Origin: Bacteroidaceae bacterium
Lineage (GTDB): Bacteria; Bacteroidota; Bacteroidia; Bacteroidales; Bacteroidaceae
NCBI GenBank assembly: GCA_900769765.1
Contig: CAAGHW010000110.1
Location: 1-6,174, forward strand
Direction: 5' to 3'
Length of the DNA stretch: 6,174 bases
The notes beneath the pieces were generated by a model. It was not told the DNA's origin and searched no databases. It worked only from the letters and a program-made list of their open reading frames with translations. Positions within the stretch are counted from its first letter, which is position 1. Each line of letters begins with the position of its first letter. Shown here in pieces: positions 1 through 4,981 of the stretch. The position numbers were made by a program, and so were the translations under genes.

Positions 1-550
1 ATGGAGTCTCACGCATACGTTTGTAATCCCATTCGCCAGAGTATGCAGAATCGCCTCCGATAATCAATTTAGGTCTTTCGCGTAGTGCAACCTCTTCCAT
101 CTGGTCGTAATCGACAAGACCAGTTTCTGCACACACATTATATTCACATGGAGTATAAAGGATACCCGATGTGTTTACTGCAGAACCGTGTGACAGGTGT
201 CCGCCATGTGCAAGATTCAAGCCCATAAACTTGTCGCCAGGGTTCAACACAGCAAGGAACACAGCCGCATTCGCCTGTGCACCCGAGTGTGGCTGTACAT
301 TCACCCACTCTGCATCGAAAATCTCTTTCAGACGCTCGCGTGCGATATCCTCAACGATATCCACGACCTCGCAACCGCCGTAATAACGCTTGCCAGGATA
401 GCCCTCGGCATATTTGTTTGTAAGCACAGAGCCCATAGCCTGCATTACCTCGTTGCTGACAAAGTTCTCCGATGCAATAAGTTCAATACCCTTTAACTGA
501 CGGCGATACTCCGTCTCAATAAGTTGAAAAATATGTCTGTCACGTTTCAT
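1..550 (-). CDS. glyA: Serine hydroxymethyltransferase, N-terminal part (runs off the left edge)
   Basis: This is a cytosolic PLP enzyme that interconverts serine plus tetrahydrofolate with glycine plus 5,10-methylene-tetrahydrofolate. The 183 visible codons start at the ATG complementary to 548-550. The family's N-terminal signatures are all present: IELIASENF (residues 22-30), LTNKYAEGYPGKRYYGGCE (43-61), NVQPHSGAQAN (84-94) and LNLAHGGHLSHG (111-122), followed by GGDSAYSGEWDYKRMRE (165-181). The family is about 420 residues long, so somewhat over half, including the PLP-binding lysine, lies outside the window. No Shine-Dalgarno sequence is visible before the start, which is common in Bacteroidetes. 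It lies 71 nt downstream of hydF on the same strand, with no clear terminator between them, so cotranscription is possible. Because the hydrogenase azadithiolate bridge derives from serine through SHMT in vitro, the linkage may be functional (inference). Identity is very secure. Confidence 0.96.
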   Translation of the reverse strand, partial: MKRDRHIFQLIETEYRRQLKGIELIASENFVSNEVMQAMGSVLTNKYAEGYPGKRYYGGCEVVDIVEDIARERLKEIFDAEWVNVQPHSGAQANAAVFLAVLNPGDKFMGLNLAHGGHLSHGSAVNTSGILYTPCEYNVCAETGLVDYDQMEEVALRERPKLIIGGDSAYSGEWDYKRMRETP

Positions 551-621
551 AGTCAATAGTTTTTTATATTTTCCGCGAAGATAATAAATTTAGTTCTACC
601 GATAAAACATATATCGTACTT
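551..621. other. hydF-glyA intergenic spacer
   Basis: This 71-nt AT-rich gap separates the hydF stop from the glyA start. It holds one short inverted repeat, CGATA at 600-604 and TATCG at 612-616, with a 7-nt loop. The stem is weak and no U-tract follows it on the minus strand, so it does not look like an intrinsic terminator. No clear Bacteroides-type promoter for glyA is visible. Read-through from hydF into glyA is therefore plausible, but this is not demonstrated. Confidence 0.5.
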
Positions 622-1800
622 TTAGTAAACCACCTTGTCAATAATACCTGTCAGGGTGGCAATTGCAATACCGTAATTCGTAATAGGCACATTCTGTGCA
701 ACGGCTTGACGCACGCGTGCCATGACATGACGTTTGGTAAACATACATGCTCCGCAATGTATTACAAGGTCATAAGAGGAGAGGTCGTTGGGGAAATCAT
801 TTCCCGAAACAACAGTTACTGACAACTCTTCACCGAATTTGTTCCGTAGCATTCTTGGCAACTTCACTCTGCCTATATCCTCGTTTTGCGGTATGTGGGT
901 GCATGCTTCGGCAATAAGAATCCTTGCATTGCATGGTAATGATTTCAAAACCTCTGCCCCCTGACGGAATATTGCAATGTCACCCTTCTGACGTGCCATA
1001 AGCACCGAAAACGATGTCAGGCGAGTATTCTCTGGTTTCAGCTTTTCCACTTGGGCAAACACCTGTGAATCGGTGATTATTAGCGAAGGGGCATTCTTCA
1101 AGGAGTCGAGCAAGAGAGGGAGTTCTTCAGAAGCGCAACATAAAGGAACAGCATGCTTGTCGAGCAGATTACGCAGTGTCTGCACCTGTGGCTGTATAAG
1201 CCTTCCTTTAGGTGCTTGTGAATCCTGCGGCATGACAAGCACCACAACATCACCTGCCGAAACAAGTCCATAGGTTACATCATCATTGTCCTGGTTGCCT
1301 TGCAATGCGGTTGCCATAGCCGAAAGAAGAGTATCTTTTCCCTCTTTTGTTACAGAAGAGAAAGCAACGACATTGCAATCGAGAGCCTTTCCCCACTCTT
1401 CTGCATTGTTATTCTCATCACAATGTCCAAGCACCGCAACGAATGGAACACCACTCTTCCCGAGCATTGCAATCCACTCTCTTTCGAGTCCGAAATCGGC
1501 AGAATTGCCACTCAAAAGAAGCAATGCAAGGTCAATACGCGAAAGCACTTTTCTTGTAGCTTCTACACGCTTTGTTCCAAGTTCGCCATCATCGTCAAAC
1601 CCGGCTGTGTCACCAATAACTGCAGCACCGATACTGGGAAGTTCAATATTTTTCCACACGACATCGGTCGTTGTTCCGGCCACATCGGACACGATAGAGA
1701 CATCTTGCCCGGCAAGAGCATTCACAAGCGAAGACTTTCCGGCATTCCTGCGGCCGAAAACGGCAATATGGACACGGTTAGAGCGTTGAATATTGGTCAT
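622..1800 (-). CDS. hydF: [FeFe]-hydrogenase maturation GTPase/scaffold HydF
   Basis: HydF is the cytosolic scaffold that receives the 2Fe subcluster precursor made by HydG and HydE and passes it to apo-hydrogenase. The 392 residues match the usual family length of about 400. An N-terminal TrmE/Era-like GTPase domain (about residues 10-170) shows G1 GRRNAGKS (16-23), G2 threonines 43-45 and G3 DTAG (64-67). Next come a dimerisation region and a C-terminal cluster domain with C300-T-H302 and H348-C349-G-A-C352. This is the HydF CxH...HCxxC signature, with 45 residues between the two histidines. The G4 site, normally NKxD, reads G-H-C-D at 125-128, so only the Asp is kept. An in-frame stop at 1807-1809 bars an upstream start. 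No SD sequence lies close to the ATG; an AAGGAG at 1843-1848 is about 42 nt away. It follows the thioesterase gene by 64 nt and precedes glyA by 71 nt. The identification is secure; the effect of the changed G4 is unknown. Confidence 0.96.
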   Translation of the reverse strand: MTNIQRSNRVHIAVFGRRNAGKSSLVNALAGQDVSIVSDVAGTTTDVVWKNIELPSIGAAVIGDTAGFDDDGELGTKRVEATRKVLSRIDLALLLLSGNSADFGLEREWIAMLGKSGVPFVAVLGHCDENNNAEEWGKALDCNVVAFSSVTKEGKDTLLSAMATALQGNQDNDDVTYGLVSAGDVVVLVMPQDSQAPKGRLIQPQVQTLRNLLDKHAVPLCCASEELPLLLDSLKNAPSLIITDSQVFAQVEKLKPENTRLTSFSVLMARQKGDIAIFRQGAEVLKSLPCNARILIAEACTHIPQNEDIGRVKLPRMLRNKFGEELSVTVVSGNDFPNDLSSYDLVIHCGACMFTKRHVMARVRQAVAQNVPITNYGIAIATLTGIIDKVVY

Positions 1801-1864
1801 AAAAATCTATTAATATGAAAAACACAAGGCTGATTTCCTCTTCTCCTTATTATATATCTGCACT

Positions 1865-2344
1865 TTACTCCTCCACCTCACATCCGGTGAACATGAAATC
1901 CTTTTCGGCAACATCCTTCGGGAAACAATAGTATGTAATGTCAGCCATTGAGCAGACCTCGCCATTGTATGAAATGGAAGCATCGATAAACACGAAGTTA
2001 CGCTTTGTCTCTTTTACCCTGGCGCGTATCTCTATCGTCACCCCCTCGCCTGTGGGTATGGGCTTTTTGTATTTGACATTAAGGTTTGTTGTCATGCCCG
2101 ATGTCTGGAACTTCCTTGCGATGAGCCAACCGCCAATCTCGTCAAGCAGTGTAGCTTGTATTCCGCCATGCAACGTATTCAGCCAACCTTGGAAGTTGGT
2201 GTGCGGATTCCAAAGAGAGACGATATCCTCTCCATCTTCTTGAAATTCCATTTTCAGTCCATAAGGGTTGGTTGGCGCACAAGCGAAACAGTTGTATCCC
2301 TTATCGGTCAAATCCAGCCATGGGTTGATTATCTTCTTTGCCAT
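1865..2344 (-). CDS. PaaI-like hotdog-fold thioesterase inside the hyd operon
   Basis: This 159-residue cytosolic protein looks like a hotdog-fold acyl-CoA thioesterase of the PaaI/4HBT superfamily. Such enzymes hydrolyse acyl-CoA or other thioesters and usually work as dimers or tetramers. The family's catalytic helix signature is visible as LHGGIQATLLDEIGGWL (58-74), with H59-G60-G61 and the acidic pair D68-E69. It is preceded by CFACAPTNPYGLKMEF (19-34), a CxxC segment typical of this subgroup (C19, C22). The rest alternates beta strands as expected (VTIEIRARV, FVFIDASISY). Length is normal for a single hotdog domain. The start is supported by AAGG (2349-2352) four nt before the ATG. It begins 11 nt after hydG ends and stops 64 nt before hydF, so it is embedded in the maturase run and very probably cotranscribed. 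Substrate is not evident from sequence, and no known step of H-cluster assembly needs a thioesterase; it may be a passenger or a housekeeping partner. Confidence 0.85.
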   Translation of the reverse strand: MAKKIINPWLDLTDKGYNCFACAPTNPYGLKMEFQEDGEDIVSLWNPHTNFQGWLNTLHGGIQATLLDEIGGWLIARKFQTSGMTTNLNVKYKKPIPTGEGVTIEIRARVKETKRNFVFIDASISYNGEVCSMADITYYCFPKDVAEKDFMFTGCEVEE

Positions 2345-2355
2345 ACTACCTTGTT

Positions 2356-3774
2356 TTAAAATCTGAAATCCCTTTCTCCGTTCTCTATTTTACATATAAA
2401 CTCACTCGCTTTGTTACGTACGCGTTCATTGGGCACATCGGCCAAAAGGCGTTTTATCATAGCCTCGCCTTTTGCACGCGTCTCGGGCGATGCATAATCG
2501 TTCAGATACTCCTTGAGCGTTATCAACGCATTGGGCAGACAACAGTTCGATATCTGTCCGTTCTTCAGCAATGTCATAAAACGGTCGCCTGTGCGGCCTT
2601 CGCGGTAACACGCTGTGCAGAAGCTCGGTATATGATTGAGGTCGAGCAACCAAGCCACCACCTCGTCGAGCGAGCGATGGTCGGCAATGTCGAACTGCGC
2701 AGAGTTCTCGCTTTCCGTTTCGGGAGTCACATATCCGCCCACACTCGTACGCGAGCCACCGCTCATCTGCGAAATACCCAATTCAAGCAGTCTTTCACGG
2801 CTCTTCTCACTCTCTCTGGTCGATATAATCATACCTGTGTATGGCACGGCAATCCTTATCAGCGCCACAATCTTGAAGAAGATGTCATCGGGAACAGCAT
2901 TCTCGAAATCCGCTGTATCCACATCGTCGGCCTTACAAAGGCGTGGCACGCTTATAGTGTGCGGCCCTACTCCGTATGTCGCCTCAAGATGCTCGGCATG
3001 CATGAGCAAGCCGACGAAATCGTAGCGATATGTCTCCAAGCCATATAACACACCTATACCCACATCGTCTATTCCGGCCTGCATGGCTCGGTCCATAGCC
3101 TCGGTGTGCCAGGCATAGTCGCTCTTTGGGCCTGTGGGATGCAAAACTTCGTACGCGACCTTGTTGTATGTCTCCTGGAATAGTATATATGTTCCAATAC
3201 CTGCATCGCGCAGACGGCGGTAATTCTCGACGGTTGTAGCCGCGATATTAACATTCACCCTGCGTATTGCACCATTCTTGTGCTTGATGCCGTAGATTGT
3301 CTTGATGCTTTCAATGATATATTCAATAGGATTTTTCAGCGGATGTTCACCTGCTTCAAGAGCAAGACGCTTATGCCCCATATCCTGCAATGCCATCACC
3401 TCGGCACGAATCTCATCCTGTGACAGTTTCTTTCGGCGAATATCCTTGTTCTTTGCATGATAAGGACAATAGACACAACCGTTCACACAATAATTGGATA
3501 GATACAATGGAGCAAACATCACTATACGGTTGCCGTAGAAACGATGTTTTATCTCATTGGCAAGCGCAAAGATTGTCTCCGTAACATCTGGAAAATCACA
3601 TTCGAGCAACAGTGCCGCCTCGCGGTGCGATATACCTTTGAAGGCACGTGCTTTTTCCAATATGGAATCAATCAGTTCGCGATTGTTGCTGTTCTCACGC
3701 GCATAACGCAAGGTGTTCTGTATCTCGCTGTCGCTGATGAACTCACTCGCTGTTTTCGATTTCGGATTGTACAT
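2356..3774 (-). CDS. hydG: [FeFe]-hydrogenase maturase HydG (radical SAM tyrosine lyase)
   Basis: HydG is a cytosolic radical SAM enzyme that cleaves tyrosine to p-cresol and dehydroglycine, then makes CO and cyanide and assembles an Fe(CO)2(CN)-cysteine synthon on its second cluster. The 472 residues fit the family. The segment FAPLYLSNYCVNGCVYC (87-103) holds the SAM-cluster cysteines C96, C100 and C103 (CX3CX2C). The C-terminal domain carries the auxiliary-cluster motif C386-X2-C389-X22-C412, in CTACYREGRTGDRFM and then NCCLPNA. This second motif separates HydG from its relative ThiH. Also conserved are GSRTSVGGY (340-348) and NDYASPETRAKGEAM (425-439). Small oddities are a doubled cysteine (C411-C412) and Leu413 where I recall a His in many homologues. 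The ATG lies only 2 nt after the hydE stop, suggesting coupled translation, and the thioesterase gene follows after 11 nt. Automated pipelines may label it ThiH; the C-terminal motif argues for HydG. Confidence 0.97.
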   Translation of the reverse strand: MYNPKSKTASEFISDSEIQNTLRYARENSNNRELIDSILEKARAFKGISHREAALLLECDFPDVTETIFALANEIKHRFYGNRIVMFAPLYLSNYCVNGCVYCPYHAKNKDIRRKKLSQDEIRAEVMALQDMGHKRLALEAGEHPLKNPIEYIIESIKTIYGIKHKNGAIRRVNVNIAATTVENYRRLRDAGIGTYILFQETYNKVAYEVLHPTGPKSDYAWHTEAMDRAMQAGIDDVGIGVLYGLETYRYDFVGLLMHAEHLEATYGVGPHTISVPRLCKADDVDTADFENAVPDDIFFKIVALIRIAVPYTGMIISTRESEKSRERLLELGISQMSGGSRTSVGGYVTPETESENSAQFDIADHRSLDEVVAWLLDLNHIPSFCTACYREGRTGDRFMTLLKNGQISNCCLPNALITLKEYLNDYASPETRAKGEAMIKRLLADVPNERVRNKASEFICKIENGERDFRF

Positions 3775-3776
3775 AC

Positions 3777-4844
3777 CTATATCATATAATCTCCACGCCC
3801 GTAGTCGATATGACGGTCTATAGCTTTAAGACGTTTCTCGAGTTTCTCGAGTTGTGCAGCCGACTCGCTGTCGTGGTACTTCTTGTTATTGTAAATAGTA
3901 TAATTGGCGGCATAGGCACGCGGTGTGACGTTGGGCATTACCACGTTGGCACCGGCGAGTATTCCGCGTTCTGTTCCATCTTCGCAGAGCGTAGCAAGAG
4001 CTGTCGTTGCCGGTATCAAAGCTTTTGGAAAACGCAAACGCAACAACGATATCAGCAAGAGGACCATTTCGGCATCACCTGGCTTTTCCGTCGCAAAAGG
4101 CGTTCCTGTTGCAGGGATGAAAGGTCCTATGCCAATCATTGCAGGCTTCAAAGAATCGAGATACATCAAATCGGCAACAAGTTCATCTGTTCCTTGTCCC
4201 GGAGAGCCTATCATCATTCCGCTACCCGTCTGAAAACCGAGTTCCTTAATCACTTGCAGACAATGTTTACGGTTTTCAATGCTCATTGTCGCCGGATGCA
4301 ACAACGAATAGTGCTTTCCGCAAGCAGTCTCGTGACGCAAGAGATAACGGTCGGCACCTGCTGAGCGTAACAAAGCATACCCCGCATCACTCCGTTCACC
4401 AACAGATAAAGTAACAGCCTTTGTCGGATAAAGTTCCTTTATTGCCTTTACCACATCGGCAAGCCATTCGTCTGTTTGCTGCACATCCTCTCCGCCCTGG
4501 AGCACAAAGGTGTTGAAACCCAACGATGCACCGTGCCTGCAACACTCCAGAATCTGCTCTTTGGTGAGCCTGTAACGCACTGCATTCCTGTTCGATGCAC
4601 GCAAACCGCAATAACGGCAGTTGTTCCTGCAATGGGAACTTATCTCAATGAGAGCGCGTACATATACCCCCTTGCCGAAGTTCTCTTCGGTAACTTTACG
4701 GGCCAACGAAGCGAGTCCGTCGCGTTCATCGGCATCAAGCATCAACAAGGTCCGCCACACTTCCGATGGTACACATTCAGCACCCGAAAGTATAGAAACA
4801 AGCTCTCTGAAACTCTTTTCTGTCATTTTTTTTGGTTCCTGCAT
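3777..4844 (-). CDS. hydE: [FeFe]-hydrogenase maturase HydE (radical SAM)
   Basis: HydE is a cytosolic radical SAM enzyme that acts on the iron-CO-cyanide synthon from HydG on the way to the 2Fe subcluster. The 355 residues are normal for the family. The SAM-cluster motif is C72-RNN-C76-RY-C79, preceded by ALIEISSH and followed by GLRASN. Further HydE hallmarks are VLQGGED (114-120), LRHETACGKHYSLLHP (169-184), TGSGMMIGSPGQ (206-217) and MPNVTPRAYAANYTIYNNKK (303-322). No cysteines occur in the C-terminal part beyond C287, so the optional second cluster of some HydE proteins is absent. The first gene of the minus-strand run, it is divergent from the hydrogenase gene. The start is uncertain: the ATG at 4844 has no SD, while Met7 (4826) has AGGA 10 nt upstream and better fits a promoter element at 4857-4864. 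Pipelines may call it BioB; the HydE-specific segments and the setting argue otherwise. Confidence 0.96.
   Translation of the reverse strand: MQEPKKMTEKSFRELVSILSGAECVPSEVWRTLLMLDADERDGLASLARKVTEENFGKGVYVRALIEISSHCRNNCRYCGLRASNRNAVRYRLTKEQILECCRHGASLGFNTFVLQGGEDVQQTDEWLADVVKAIKELYPTKAVTLSVGERSDAGYALLRSAGADRYLLRHETACGKHYSLLHPATMSIENRKHCLQVIKELGFQTGSGMMIGSPGQGTDELVADLMYLDSLKPAMIGIGPFIPATGTPFATEKPGDAEMVLLLISLLRLRFPKALIPATTALATLCEDGTERGILAGANVVMPNVTPRAYAANYTIYNNKKYHDSESAAQLEKLEKRLKAIDRHIDYGRGDYMI
4837..4840 (-). promoter_or_regulatory. Candidate ribosome binding site for an internal hydE start (Met7)
   Basis: AGGA on the minus strand is followed by a 10-nt A-rich spacer and then the ATG complementary to 4824-4826. 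It lies inside the longer hydE reading frame, after the ATG at 4844, which has no such site. It therefore argues that translation may start at Met7, giving a 349-residue HydE. Confidence 0.35.
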
Positions 4845-4856
4845 GAAACATTATTG

Positions 4857-4864
4857 CAAAAATA
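4857..4864 (-). promoter_or_regulatory. Putative Bacteroides-type -7 element for the hydE operon
   Basis: TATTTTTG on the minus strand matches the Bacteroidetes primary sigma factor -7 consensus TAnnTTTG exactly. No TTTG or TTG is seen at the expected -33 position, so the promoter is incomplete by consensus. Transcription would start around 4850, leaving fewer than 10 nt before the ATG at 4844 but about 25 nt before the ATG at 4826. Confidence 0.35.
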
Positions 4865-4865
4865 G

Positions 4866-4894
4866 TTGAAATTGATCTTTTTTAGCTACATTTA
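4866..4894 (+). promoter_or_regulatory. Putative promoter of the hydrogenase gene
   Basis: TTG at 4866-4868 and TACATTTA at 4887-4894 are 18 bp apart, resembling the Bacteroidetes -33 TTTG and -7 TAnnTTTG pair with one mismatch in the -7 element. A start near 4900 would give a leader of about 80 nt that contains the inverted repeats at 4928-4961. The AT-rich context makes chance matches likely, so confidence is low. Confidence 0.25.
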
Positions 4895-4927
4895 CTGCAA
4901 AATTTACAAAGAGCATATAATATACCA

Positions 4928-4940
4928 GTCGCAGAGCGAC
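4928..4940. repeat. Perfect inverted repeat in the divergent spacer
   Basis: GTCGC, AGA, GCGAC form a perfect 5-bp stem with a 3-nt loop. This is the only GC-rich patch in an otherwise AT-rich spacer. It lies upstream of the hydrogenase start and could be a leader hairpin or an operator half-site pair. No regulator can be named from it. Confidence 0.45.
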
Positions 4941-4942
4941 AG

Positions 4943-4961
4943 CTCCATCAAATTGAAGGAG
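4943..4961 (+). promoter_or_regulatory. Imperfect palindrome enclosing the likely hydrogenase Shine-Dalgarno
   Basis: CTCCATCAAATTGAAGGAG is an inverted repeat with one mismatch. As RNA it can fold as CTCC-A-TC, loop AAATT, GA-A-GGAG. The 3' arm is the AAGGAG at 4956-4961, the best Shine-Dalgarno sequence before the hydrogenase gene, although 20 nt from the ATG at 4982. The fold would bury that site. An alternative stem, GAGC (4934-4937) with GCTC (4942-4945), competes with it and with the hairpin at 4928-4940. Confidence 0.35.
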
Positions 4962-4967
4962 TTTTTA

Positions 4968-4977
4968 AATTGCAATT
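4968..4977. repeat. Palindrome AATTGCAATT before the hydrogenase start
   Basis: This is a perfect 10-bp palindrome 4 nt upstream of the ATG at 4982. Its core TTGCAA (4970-4975) also occurs at 4854-4859, close to the hydE start on the other side of the spacer. It may be a regulator site, but the composition is AT-rich and chance is a fair explanation. Confidence 0.3.
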
Positions 4978-4981
4978 ATAA

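Noticed and set aside
600..616. CGATA/TATCG stem-loop after hydF as an intrinsic terminator.
   Set aside because: The stem has only 5 pairs, mostly A-T, and no U-tract follows on the minus strand.
613..641. E. coli-type promoter pattern on the minus strand: TTGACA (636-641), 17-bp spacer, TACGAT (613-618), upstream of glyA.
   Set aside because: The -35 lies in the hydF coding end (codons for Ile-Asp-Lys), and Bacteroidetes do not normally use this consensus. The -10 matches only 4 of 6 positions.
1286..1818. Long plus-strand open frames opposite hydF (and similar ones opposite hydE, hydG and glyA).
   Set aside because: They have low-complexity composition, lack any domain signature, and lie wholly antisense to strongly conserved genes; they are shadows.
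1843..1848. AAGGAG on the minus strand as the hydF ribosome binding site.
   Set aside because: It is about 42 nt from the hydF ATG, and an in-frame stop at 1807-1809 prevents an earlier start. No convincing small reading frame follows it.
2356..4844. Reading the two radical SAM genes as biotin synthase (BioB) and thiazole synthase (ThiH).
   Set aside because: The CX2CX22C motif of HydG, the HydE-specific segments, and the setting beside hydF and an [FeFe]-hydrogenase fit the maturases much better.
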